Below are positions 18,007 through 26,710 of a stretch of 64,000 nt of DNA, piece after piece. The notes beneath the pieces are model-generated. The model did not search any database. It saw only the letters and a program-made list of their open reading frames with translations, and was not told the DNA's origin. Origin of the DNA: CALDTK01 sp041744755 (GTDB taxonomy: Bacteria; Bacteroidota; Bacteroidia; Chitinophagales; Saprospiraceae); the NCBI GenBank assembly GCA_041744755.1, contig JBGTKC010000008.1, positions 1 through 64,000 of the forward strand. The letters are read 5' to 3'. The first letter of the stretch is position 1, and every line of letters begins with the position of its first letter. The translations under genes and the position numbers were made by a program.

Positions 18007-18519
18007 CTACGACTTAATCCTCGCCTTCACGAACGCTAGCAATTGCTCGTACCGGCGGCACATCTCCTCGCTCACCTGGGCGAGTTGCGTAAACTGCGCG
18101 TCGATGGCGCGGGCGTCGCCCTCGAGTGGCTGGTTTTTTTGCAATATGTAAGCATGGCAACGAACAATGCCGGTGCGCACTTCCTTGAGCTCGGTGGACT
18201 CCCGCTCGAAATCCTTGAGCATACTCGCCTCCTCGCTGTTGAGCCGGAGGTAGCTCGAGGTCGCCTGCTGGTAGTTGTTGTCGCAACTCAGGTCACGTCG
18301 CGTGAGGTCATGGATAGATACCCCGAACAGGTGCGAGAGGCGCAGGAGGTTGCAGAGCTTCGGCTCTGCCGAACCCTTCTCGTAGCTGGCAATGTTGCCG
18401 CGGTTAAGGCCCACGCGTTGCGCCAGCTCCTCCTGGCTGATGGCGAGCCGCTTACGCAGACAGCGCAGGTTCATCGCCAAATCATGCTCGCTCACGGAGT
18501 CGTTCGGGCTAAGGTTCAT
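18007..18519 (-). CDS. XRE-family transcriptional regulator
   Basis: A 170-residue protein with an N-terminal Cro/CI-type helix-turn-helix (about residues 18-72: LRCLRKRLAISQEELAQRVG, NRGNIASYEKGSAEP, LLRLSHLFGVSIHDL). The C-terminal half (about 85-170) is helical and charged, probably for dimerisation. It is divergent from the ECF sigma factor gene at 18763, sharing a 243-bp control region that contains three copies of the octamer TTTGTCAA or its complement and one mini-hairpin copy (18599). It may regulate itself and the sigma factor; this is inference from arrangement. No metabolic ligand domain is visible, so the signal is unknown. Confidence 0.9.
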   Translation of the reverse strand: MNLSPNDSVSEHDLAMNLRCLRKRLAISQEELAQRVGLNRGNIASYEKGSAEPKLCNLLRLSHLFGVSIHDLTRRDLSCDNNYQQATSSYLRLNSEEASMLKDFERESTELKEVRTGIVRCHAYILQKNQPLEGDARAIDAQFTQLAQVSEEMCRRYEQLLAFVKARIKS

Positions 18520-18652
18520 GGTGGCGGTGGCGGTTTATCGACCAACTTCGGACGTGCCTCGACGAAGGCAGGTACGAAACGCCACACATTCGGAGTTGGT
18601 TTTGGCGAAAGCTTTTACAAATCACGTATCACAGACAGGCCTTTAAAGACCA

Positions 18653-18732
18653 TTGACAAAAAAGCGGGCCATCGAGCCCATTTATCGAAGCAAATAGTAG
18701 ATTTTGTCAACGCGACGCCGTACCTTTGTCAA
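18653..18732. promoter_or_regulatory. Shared control region with three TTTGTCAA/TTGACAAA octamers
   Basis: TTGACAAA at 18653-18660 is the complement of TTTGTCAA at 18703-18710 and 18725-18732. The last copy overlaps TACCTTTG at 18721-18728, a good Bacteroidota -7 box for the sigma factor gene, which starts at 18763. The octamers could bind the XRE regulator encoded divergently, or act as promoter parts. Confidence 0.5.
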
Positions 18733-18762
18733 TAGAATTTACAAAACTTCAAAAAGCATTTT

Positions 18763-19302
18763 ATGAATCTTCCTCTCGAATCCGTCGTCTACAACCAGTT
18801 CCAAGAAATCAGCCCGAGCCTCCGCGCCTTCAGTATGGCACTCACGCAGAGCGAGGCCGACGCCAACGATCTGTACCAGGACACGTGTTTCAAAGTCATC
18901 AGCAACGCCGAGAAGTTCCGCCAGGGCACCAACTTCAAAGCCTGGGCCGTGACCATCATGCGGAACCTGTTTATCAACAATTACCGCAAGAAGATGCGGC
19001 GCAACACGCTGCTCGACCAGACGCCCAATAATTACTTCCTGGACTCTAATCAGGTCAACGCCCCCCACGAAGGCGAGAGTGACGCGACCTACCAGGAGCT
19101 CCTTCGGATGGTGGCCGAGCTGCAGGACGATCTGCGGATTCCGTTCTGGATGGCCTACCAAGGCTATAAGTATGAGGAGATCAGCCAGAAGCTCGGTTCA
19201 CCTTTAGGTACGATCAAGAGTCGCATCTTCTTCGCGCGCCGCAAGCTACAGGCCATGTATGCGGAGGCCAACCAGACCGAGCTCGGTAAGGCCAACCTGT
19301 AA
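18763..19302 (+). CDS. RpoE-like ECF sigma factor
   Basis: A 179-residue sigma-70 family factor of the extracytoplasmic function group. Region 2 is seen at about residues 12-80 (LRAFSMALTQSEADANDLYQDTCFKV and FKAWAVTIMRNLFINNYRK) and region 4 at about 113-165 (LQDDLRIPFWMAYQGYKYEEISQKLGSPLGTIKSRIFFARRKLQ). It directs RNA polymerase to an alternative promoter set. No anti-sigma gene follows; a strong terminator lies 27 bp after the stop codon, so it is monocistronic. In Bacteroidota such lone factors are often linked to envelope functions, sometimes to secretion, but nothing here fixes the regulon. The divergent XRE regulator is the likeliest local controller. Confidence 0.95.
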   Translation: MNLPLESVVYNQFQEISPSLRAFSMALTQSEADANDLYQDTCFKVISNAEKFRQGTNFKAWAVTIMRNLFINNYRKKMRRNTLLDQTPNNYFLDSNQVNAPHEGESDATYQELLRMVAELQDDLRIPFWMAYQGYKYEEISQKLGSPLGTIKSRIFFARRKLQAMYAEANQTELGKANL

Positions 19303-19328
19303 CTGCCACATGAGCTCTTGATTCCAAA

Positions 19329-19363
19329 GGGTCCTCGCGTTACTGCGGGGGCCCATTTTTTTT
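19329..19363 (+). terminator. Intrinsic terminator of the ECF sigma factor gene
   Basis: GGGTCCTCGC pairs with GCGGGGGCCC (G-T pairs included) around a 6-base loop and is followed by eight T residues at 19356-19363, a standard rho-independent terminator. Confidence 0.92.
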
Positions 19364-19529
19364 GCCTACATTGTAAAATTGGGACAAAATGTCTGTGATG
19401 CCATGCTGTTCATGCCTTTTTGGCAGTAACCTTTCGGCAAAACTTGACATCTCAACTTGTCTTTTCCGTTTGGACCAGGGTTTGTCATTCTTGGTTTGCC
19501 GATCCGGCACACACCACTAATCAACCACC

Positions 19530-19892
19530 ATGATCTGGACCAACGTTCGTCCCACAGTCAATCGCCTCGCTCAGCCCGCCGTCAACACGCGCGAAAACGA
19601 GGAGGCTTACGTCTTAGAGCTGGCCCTTCCCGGGTGGCAGAAAGAGCACGTCACCCTCAGGGTCGACGGCGAACTGCTGATCGTTGCCGGCAAGCTCGGG
19701 GGCACCGATGATGCCGCCGCCAGCTATCGCCGCCGGGAATTTGGCATTACCCAGTTCGAGAAGAGCTTCCACCTGCCCGAGACCGTGGACGTCGATGGCA
19801 TCAACGCCACCCTAGACCACGGCATCCTCAGCATCACCCTCGCCAAGGTGGCCGAGGTGCAACCCGTGCGCAAGGAGATCGCCATCTCCTGA
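19530..19892 (+). CDS. Hsp20/alpha-crystallin small heat-shock protein
   Basis: A 120-residue small chaperone. The alpha-crystallin core is clear: NTRENEEAYVLELALPGWQK, then a VDGELLIVAGK strand, FEKSFHLPETVDVDGINATL, and the conserved end-of-core HGILSITLAK motif. Such proteins bind unfolding proteins without ATP. The C-terminal tail VQPVRKEIAIS contains an IAI motif of the I-x-I type used for oligomer formation. It stands alone with a hairpin and a terminator downstream. Mini-hairpin copies lie on both sides (19430 upstream, 19911 just after the stop codon). The start ATG at 19530 begins MIWTNVRP, and the N-terminal arm is shorter than average for the family. Confidence 0.93.
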   Translation: MIWTNVRPTVNRLAQPAVNTRENEEAYVLELALPGWQKEHVTLRVDGELLIVAGKLGGTDDAAASYRRREFGITQFEKSFHLPETVDVDGINATLDHGILSITLAKVAEVQPVRKEIAIS

Positions 19893-19942
19893 GGCAGCAG
19901 AGGGAAACACGTTTTGGCGGAAGCTGACCCGTCGTTAATCGT

Positions 19943-19977
19943 GCGCCCCAGCCCCGGACCACCGGGCGCTGGGGCGC
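19943..19977 (+). terminator. GC-rich hairpin downstream of hsp20
   Basis: GCGCCCCAGC plus CCCGG pair with CCGGG plus GCTGGGGCGC around a 4-base loop, with a single bulged base. No T-run follows, so it may act as an mRNA 3' stabiliser or a weak terminator. Confidence 0.5.
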
Positions 19978-20137
19978 TGCGATTATGACACAATCCGCGC
20001 CGCGATTCGTGAACCGGCGCAGCGGCGTCAGCGCTATTCTGACAGATGTAAGTCAGAAACCCCTTTAATATATACCCCTCCACACCCCGTGGCGTTTAGA
20101 TCATCCCAGGGGAAAGATTTAGGGTTTTAGGTGTTTC

Positions 20138-20167
20138 GGGTCAGAGTGCATACTCTGGCCCTTTTTT
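20138..20167 (+). terminator. Intrinsic terminator ahead of the MltD gene end
   Basis: GGGTCAGAGT pairs with ACTCTGGCCC around GCAT and is followed by six T residues at 20162-20167. The T-run follows on the + strand, so it stops transcripts coming from the hsp20 side. Confidence 0.85.
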
Positions 20168-20205
20168 GTGAGCGATACGCTTTCATCTACGGCTGCGCAG
20201 TTTCC

Positions 20206-21681
20206 TTAAGCGCGGATCAGGACGCGGTCACCTGCCTGCAGCTTGCTGTTGCCGTCAATTGCATTCCAGCGAACGAACTCCTGCCAGGTCATCGACGTGG
20301 CGTGCCGCTGCCAGACGTCGAGCAGGGTCTCGTACCGACGGAGGGTCACTTCCTGGTTGGGGGTACGCTGATCTAAGGCACTAGGTAGGTAAGTATCGGG
20401 CGAGCCGAGCGCCGATAGGTGTTCTGCACCGAGCGGCGCGATCGTGCGCTGTTTGCGGCTCGCCACACGGTCGGCTACCTCCCCGGCGTAGCTGAAGGCA
20501 TTAAGGGTCTGGGCGTCCCGCAGGAAGCTCGACGGAGCGACGCCGGGGTTCCACAGCGAGAGGTGGTGAGCGCTCAGGTCATTATCGCGCGCGATCTCGC
20601 GGAGGGACTTGCCGCCTTGTGTATTGATCTCGTAGCGGACGTACAAGTGGTCGTAGTTGCCCTCCTGGACCTCGACGAGGACCCGCTCCCGGACCTCCGC
20701 CACGTAGGCGTCGTTGGGGTCGGAATGTTTGATGAGTAGGTAAGTCTGTAGCCTGGCGGCCGTCCGCGCTGGTACGCGGCAGTTGGCCTGCTTGCCGGCC
20801 GGGAGGAAGTCCTGGAGGCAGTGCACGTTGAGTTCCCGGATGACCTGCAGCGGGAGTTCCGTGACCTGCGCCACTTCGCGCAGATTGACGCCGTCGGGAC
20901 AGGGCACCGATTCGACGAGTTGCTCGTCCAGCGAGGGCACGGTGGGCGTGAGGCCGTGGAGGTGAGCGTACTTGTGGAGGTACATGGCTGCCACGAAGGC
21001 CGGTACGTAGTTGCGGGTCTCGCGCGGGAGGTGCGCGTGGATGGACCAGAAGTCGGTTGTGCCGGTAGATTTAAGAGCACGACGCACGCGGCCCGGACCG
21101 CCGTTGTAGGCCGCCATCACGAGTGACCAGTCACCGAAGCGGCTGTATTCGTCCTTGAGGAACGCGATGGCCGCACGCGTGGCCAGGAGAGGGTCGCCGC
21201 GCTGATCGACGGTGCGGTCGATGCGCAGGCCGAAGTCGGTACCCGTACCCGGCATAAACTGCCAGAGCCCGCCAGCACCCGCGGAGCTGAGGGCCCGGGT
21301 CACGAGCGCACTTTCTACGATGGCGAGGTACTTTAGGTCGTCGGGTAGGCCTGCCGTGGCGAGTTCCTCCTCGAACATCGGGAAGTAGGCGGCTACGCGG
21401 CCGAGGATGCGCTCGGACTTGGCCTTGTTGCGCAGGAGGTATCCTTTTAGGTAGGCCTCGACCACGGGGTGGTCGCGCTTCTCGATGATGCACTCCATCT
21501 CACGAAGCCGGCGGCGGATGTCGGTCATCTCGTCGTCGGTGAAGGCCGTCTTCTCGACGCCCCACTCCTCCGTGGCGAAAGCGTCGTCGTGGATGATCGC
21601 GGTGGCGAGGTAGTCGCTGTTCTGGGCCCGTGCGAAGAGAGAAAAGAGCGTGAGGCCGAAAGCCAGGGGGACTAGTCGCAT
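20206..21681 (-). CDS. MltD-like lytic murein transglycosylase with LysM domains
   Basis: Starting at 21681 (MRLVPLAFGLTLFSLFARAQ) the protein has a signal peptide and 491 residues. The SLT domain is at about residues 100-220, with the catalytic Glu in LAIVESALVTRALSSAGAGGLW, the QFMPGTGTDFGL block and the AAYNGGPGRVRRAL block. C-terminal peptidoglycan-binding LysM modules follow: one around KSLREIARDNDLSAHHLSLWNP and one at the end (RRYETLLDVWQRH to LQAGDRVLIRA). The enzyme cuts glycan strands to form anhydro-muropeptides during wall growth. It is transcribed alone. An in-frame upstream ATG at 21726 would spoil the signal peptide, so I prefer the later start. No mini-hairpin repeat lies inside. 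Confidence 0.93.
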   Translation of the reverse strand: MRLVPLAFGLTLFSLFARAQNSDYLATAIIHDDAFATEEWGVEKTAFTDDEMTDIRRRLREMECIIEKRDHPVVEAYLKGYLLRNKAKSERILGRVAAYFPMFEEELATAGLPDDLKYLAIVESALVTRALSSAGAGGLWQFMPGTGTDFGLRIDRTVDQRGDPLLATRAAIAFLKDEYSRFGDWSLVMAAYNGGPGRVRRALKSTGTTDFWSIHAHLPRETRNYVPAFVAAMYLHKYAHLHGLTPTVPSLDEQLVESVPCPDGVNLREVAQVTELPLQVIRELNVHCLQDFLPAGKQANCRVPARTAARLQTYLLIKHSDPNDAYVAEVRERVLVEVQEGNYDHLYVRYEINTQGGKSLREIARDNDLSAHHLSLWNPGVAPSSFLRDAQTLNAFSYAGEVADRVASRKQRTIAPLGAEHLSALGSPDTYLPSALDQRTPNQEVTLRRYETLLDVWQRHATSMTWQEFVRWNAIDGNSKLQAGDRVLIRA

Positions 21682-21815
21682 AAAGGAGATCTTGAGCGCG
21701 TAGGGCGAGCCATCCGCCGGCGGCAAGGTAGGTGACTGGGCCTAAGCAGCAAGGAGCCGGCCAGTTTTCGTAATATGCAGGCCTGCGGTGGCTCGGCGAA
21801 CGGTTTCGGCCGCCC

Positions 21816-23183
21816 TCAACCCCAAAGTCGCGCGATGGCGCCGGCGGTGTCGACGTCGACCTGCTCGCCGGTGGCGAGGTCCTTGAGGGCGAGCCGTCCG
21901 GAGGTGCGTTCGCGCTCGCCGATGAGGATGGCGAACGGGATGCCGCACTGGTTGGCGTAGCCCAGGGACTTCTTCGGCTTGGCGGCTTCCGGGTAACAGT
22001 CCGCGGCGATCCCGGCGGCGCGAAGCTCGTTGGTTTTGGCGAAAGCCCAGGCCAGATCTGACTCGTCGAAGGCCGCGAGCAGGACCTTACGCCCGACGCT
22101 TACCTCGTCGGGCCACAGCTCGAGCTCCTCCATGACGTCGAAGATGCGCTCGGCCCCGAAGCTGATCCCAACGCCCGACATGTCACGCCCGCCGAAGGCC
22201 TCAGTGAGGTTGGCGTAGCGTCCACCCGCGGCGATGCTGCCCATTTTGATGTGGGCTTGCGCCAAAACGCTCGTGTCGACCTCCACCTCGAAGATGCAGC
22301 CCGTGTAGTAGCTCAGGCCGCGGGCCAGGGTAGGGGAGAACAGTAGCGGGGGGATGGCGCCGGGGGAGGTGGCCAACTGCCGAACCCGCGCCAAATCTGC
22401 CAGCGCGGCGCGCCCGACTACACTGCTGGCGAGCGGTCCGTCGGTCGCATCCAAGCCCTCCGCGCCAAGCAGATCGAGGGCCTTTGCGGCGGCGTCCGAC
22501 TCGATACCGCGCTCCGACATTTCGGTAAGCACTTTGTCGCGACCGATCTTGTCGAGCTTGTCGAGAGCAGTCACGAAGTCGACGAACCGCGCGTCTGCTA
22601 TACCGCTCACTTCCAACAAGGCCTGCAGCACGCCCCGGTGATTGAGCTTGATGTTGACTTTGAGTCCGAGTTCCGCGAAGGCCACGTCGAGCAGTCGCAC
22701 GATCTCTGCCTCGTACAGCAGCGAGTCCGAACCCACTACGTCCGCGTCACACTGGTAGAACTCCTGGTAGCGCCCCTTCTGCGGACGATCGGCCCGCCAA
22801 ACTGGTTGAATGGCATAGCGCTTAAACGGCAGGTTGATGTCGTTGCGGTGCTGAACCACGAAGCGGGCGAAGGGCACCGTCAAGTCATATCGTAAGCCGC
22901 GCTTCGACAGCGAGGCGGCCGCCGTCCTCGAGTCCCGCGCATCGAGTGCCTCGTGATCGGCCTTCGCGAGGAAGTCGCCGTTGTTGAGGACCTTAAAGAG
23001 CAGCTGGTCGCCCTCCTCTCCGTATTTCCCGGTGAGGGTGTCGAGGTTTTCCATGGCCGGCGTCTCGATGGGGGCGTACCCGAAGAGCTCAAAGTGCTCG
23101 CGCAGGACGCCGAAGAGATGGTTGCGCTTGCGCATGAGTGCGGGGGCGAAGTCGCGGGTGCCTTTGGGGGTGGAGGGTTTCAT
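21816..23183 (-). CDS. hisS: Histidyl-tRNA synthetase
   Basis: A 455-residue class II synthetase charging tRNA-His. The hallmark N terminus KGTRDF, the motif 2 region FKRYAIQPVWRADRPQKGRYQEFYQCDADVVG, the histidine-binding LARGLSYYTG block, and a GVGISFGAERIF motif 3 are all present. The C-terminal anticodon-binding domain covers about residues 350-455. The gene follows pheS on the same strand with a 27-bp gap, so the two synthetases may be co-transcribed. Two mini-hairpin copies lie inside: 22033, antisense to the gene in the anticodon domain (read AWAFAKTNEL), and 22254 with a GCAA loop in the sense direction (read TSVLAQAHIK). Both fall in variable parts, so function should be kept. Confidence 0.97.
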   Translation of the reverse strand: MKPSTPKGTRDFAPALMRKRNHLFGVLREHFELFGYAPIETPAMENLDTLTGKYGEEGDQLLFKVLNNGDFLAKADHEALDARDSRTAAASLSKRGLRYDLTVPFARFVVQHRNDINLPFKRYAIQPVWRADRPQKGRYQEFYQCDADVVGSDSLLYEAEIVRLLDVAFAELGLKVNIKLNHRGVLQALLEVSGIADARFVDFVTALDKLDKIGRDKVLTEMSERGIESDAAAKALDLLGAEGLDATDGPLASSVVGRAALADLARVRQLATSPGAIPPLLFSPTLARGLSYYTGCIFEVEVDTSVLAQAHIKMGSIAAGGRYANLTEAFGGRDMSGVGISFGAERIFDVMEELELWPDEVSVGRKVLLAAFDESDLAWAFAKTNELRAAGIAADCYPEAAKPKKSLGYANQCGIPFAILIGERERTSGRLALKDLATGEQVDVDTAGAIARLWG

Positions 23184-23210
23184 AATAATTTCAAATTCAT
23201 AATTTGGAAT

Positions 23211-24254
<1,044 letters not shown>

Positions 24255-24346
24255 GGGCGGGAGAGTTTGTGCGGCGGTACCCATTTGCACGAGCCCGCGA
24301 GCGGCCGGCGAAGGTAGCCCGCACCCGGATTGTACTTTGGCCCCCG

Positions 24347-25606
24347 ATGGAGGATGTCCGGCCGGCGGCCCTGGCTTTACCGCGTGGCAGAGACGCCCTC
24401 GTGGTTGTCCTCATGCTGGTCTGGATGTGGAGCATGGGCGCCACCGGGCGCGCGCCGATGGCCTCGGCGCTGATCGGGCTCGGACTGGTGGCGCTGTTCG
24501 ACTACCGGCCGGCCGGCTCGCGGATCTACGTCTCCGCCGCTACCCAGGCCGCGTGGAGTGCGTTTTGGCGAAGGCCGGACTACTTCCTGCCGGGGCTCTT
24601 GATGGTCGGCTACGGGCTGGCGCTGGTCTGGTGCGAGGACCGGGACTTTATCCAGCGCCGCCTACAGCTGAGTGCGCAGGCCTTCGGGATACCGGCGATC
24701 TTCTGGCTGCTGCAGGATGCGGTGCGGCGGCACAAACGATTACTGTGGTTAGGTTTCATCACGTTCGCGGCCGTAACGGCCGTGGCGGCGATGGGCTACG
24801 CCGCCGTCAATCACGAGGCCTTCATGGTGGCGCTCGGCAAGGGGCGCGTGGTCCCGACGCCGATTTCGCACGTGCGTTTCGCGCTGCTGTGCGCGGTGGC
24901 GGCGGTGGCGGGACTGTGGTACGGGCTACTCAGCCTCACGCGCCGCGGTGGGAGGCGCGGGGAGGACTATGTATTCCTGGGCCTCGGCCTAACGCTCACC
25001 ATCGCCCTTCACGTCGTGGCTATCCGGACGGGCTTGGCGGCGCTCTACCTGGGTGGCGGCCTCATGGTGCTCCGGCTGATGGTCACGCGCCTGGCTTGGT
25101 GGCAGAGCCTGCTGGCGGCCGCGGTACTGATCGTCGGACTCGGCGCCCTGATCGCGACGACGCCGACGCTGGTCCGCAAGCTCAATTTCATGCGCTACGA
25201 CCTGGAGCAGTTAGACGCCGAGGGCGGGGCGGTGTACAGCGACGTCGGACGACTGGCGAGCATGCAGGCCGCCTGGGAGATCGTGACCGCGGATCCGTGG
25301 CTCGGGGCCGGGAGGCTAGGTCTGCGGAAGCGGATCAGGGCGACCTACGCGCGCATGGGGATGCCGGAGATGGAACTGCTGCCGCACAACCAATTTTTGT
25401 TTAGCTGGGCGGCAGCCGGCGTCGCGGGGCTGTTAGGGGTAATCGCGGTCTTGATAGCGCCCGCCTTTCGGCAAAACTGGTTGCGGCAACCCTTGGTGGC
25501 CGAGTTGTTGGCGATGGTGGTCGTAATCTGCTTCGTCGAGGCACCGTTCGAGAGTGATATCGGGGTGGGGCTGAGTATGATGGCGGTGTGGCTGGCGAAG
25601 GGGTGA
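24347..25606 (+). CDS. O-antigen ligase/polymerase-like membrane protein
   Basis: A 419-residue polytopic membrane protein with about ten hydrophobic helices. A large soluble loop near the C-terminal third contains GRLASMQAAWEIVTADPWLGAGRLGLR and then LLPHNQFLFSWAAAGVAGLL. This resembles the Wzy_C/WaaL pattern (R-x-x-x-W-x-x-A, a G-x-G motif, then HNxFL). WaaL-type enzymes attach glycan chains to lipid A core and Wzy polymerises them. No other glycan gene is adjacent except KpsF, which makes a precursor for the LPS sugar Kdo; the two genes converge. The start ATG at 24347 lies seven bases after a TACTTTG box. Mini-hairpin copies at 24562 (variant) and 25463 are inside. Confidence 0.75.
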   Translation: MEDVRPAALALPRGRDALVVVLMLVWMWSMGATGRAPMASALIGLGLVALFDYRPAGSRIYVSAATQAAWSAFWRRPDYFLPGLLMVGYGLALVWCEDRDFIQRRLQLSAQAFGIPAIFWLLQDAVRRHKRLLWLGFITFAAVTAVAAMGYAAVNHEAFMVALGKGRVVPTPISHVRFALLCAVAAVAGLWYGLLSLTRRGGRRGEDYVFLGLGLTLTIALHVVAIRTGLAALYLGGGLMVLRLMVTRLAWWQSLLAAAVLIVGLGALIATTPTLVRKLNFMRYDLEQLDAEGGAVYSDVGRLASMQAAWEIVTADPWLGAGRLGLRKRIRATYARMGMPEMELLPHNQFLFSWAAAGVAGLLGVIAVLIAPAFRQNWLRQPLVAELLAMVVVICFVEAPFESDIGVGLSMMAVWLAKG

Positions 25607-25635
25607 GCGCCTCGCGGCGGACCTCTCCCGTGGGT

Positions 25636-26607
25636 CTACCCCATCCCCACCCGCACGAAGTCGTGCAGGTGCACCATCCCCACGTAGGCGCCCCTCTCGT
25701 CCGCCAGCACCACATGATTGAAGCCGTACCGCTCGATCAACGCTAGGCCTTCCGTGGCCAAAAGCTCCGGACCCATTGTCTTCGGCCCCGCCGTCATTAG
25801 TTGTTTTGCCGAAAGGCGCAGGACCTCCCTGCCCTTGCCGATGGCGCGGCGCAGGTCTCCGTCGGTGATGAGTCCTATGATGAGGCCTCGCTCGTCGACG
25901 ACGGCCGTGGCGCCGAGGCGCTTGCCGGTCATCTCGACGATGACTTCCTGCAAAGAGGCTTGCACCAAAACCCGGGGGCGCTCGTTGCGGCTGGCGAGGT
26001 CGCCGAGGGTGAGGGTGAGCCTGCGACCGAGGGCGCCGCCGGGGTGGAACCTCGCGAAATCGTCCGGGCCGAAGTCGCGGAGGGTGCTAAGGGTAGCGGC
26101 GAGGGCGTCGCCCATGGCCATTTGCGCGATCGCGCTGGCGGTGGGGGCGAGATCGTGCGGATCGGCCTCCGTGGCGACGGGCGTGAGGAGAACGTGGTCG
26201 GCCTCCCGGGCGAGGAAACTGTCGCGGCGCGCTACCATGGCGACGATCGGGCGGCCGAGACGCTTTAGTAATGACACGAGCGCGCAGATTTCTTCGGTCT
26301 CGCCGCTCTTCGACAAACACAGTACTGTGTCACCTTCCTGCACCATCCCGAGGTCGCCGTGGAGGGCGTCGGAGGCGTGCATGAACATCGCCGGCGTACC
26401 GGTCGAATTAAACGTAGCCGCAATTTTCTGTGCCACGAGGGCCGACTTGCCGACGCCCGTTACGACGATTCGGCCCGTAACCGAATGAAGGTGGTAAATC
26501 GTGTTGACGAAAGCCTCGTCTAAGCTGTCGTGTAAGTCCCTAAGAGTCTGAATCTCAATAGCTAACGTACGGCGGGCGGTGTCGTAAATCAATGGGGCGT
26601 TTGACAT
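25636..26607 (-). CDS. kdsD: Arabinose-5-phosphate isomerase, KpsF/GutQ family
   Basis: A 323-residue protein with an N-terminal SIS sugar-isomerase domain (VVTGVGKSALVAQKIAATFN, SDALHGDLGMV, LCLSKSGETEEI) and two C-terminal CBS repeats (about residues 200-320). It converts ribulose-5-phosphate to arabinose-5-phosphate for Kdo synthesis in lipopolysaccharide. The start at 26607 (MSNAPLIYDTARR) matches the family N terminus; a longer open frame upstream has no resemblance and overlaps the divergent recQ gene. The motif copy at 25803 lies antisense in the CBS region and a weak one at 25957. The neighbouring O-antigen-ligase-like gene is consistent with a role in LPS. The gene symbol follows the enzyme function and is not proven. 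Confidence 0.9.
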   Translation of the reverse strand: MSNAPLIYDTARRTLAIEIQTLRDLHDSLDEAFVNTIYHLHSVTGRIVVTGVGKSALVAQKIAATFNSTGTPAMFMHASDALHGDLGMVQEGDTVLCLSKSGETEEICALVSLLKRLGRPIVAMVARRDSFLAREADHVLLTPVATEADPHDLAPTASAIAQMAMGDALAATLSTLRDFGPDDFARFHPGGALGRRLTLTLGDLASRNERPRVLVQASLQEVIVEMTGKRLGATAVVDERGLIIGLITDGDLRRAIGKGREVLRLSAKQLMTAGPKTMGPELLATEGLALIERYGFNHVVLADERGAYVGMVHLHDFVRVGMG

Positions 26608-26710
26608 AAAGACATCCGTCGATCCGTTGGAGTTAGCGTAATTTCGCTCACCCCAAACACGACGCCCCCAAGATCGGGGACGCCCGTGCGGCAAATTAAA
26701 GGTAAATTGC

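Noticed and set aside
26501..26515. GTGTTGACGAAAGCC in the KpsF gene as a repeat copy.
   Set aside because: Two mismatches and a broken middle stem pair; it may be a decayed copy, but it is too weak to count.
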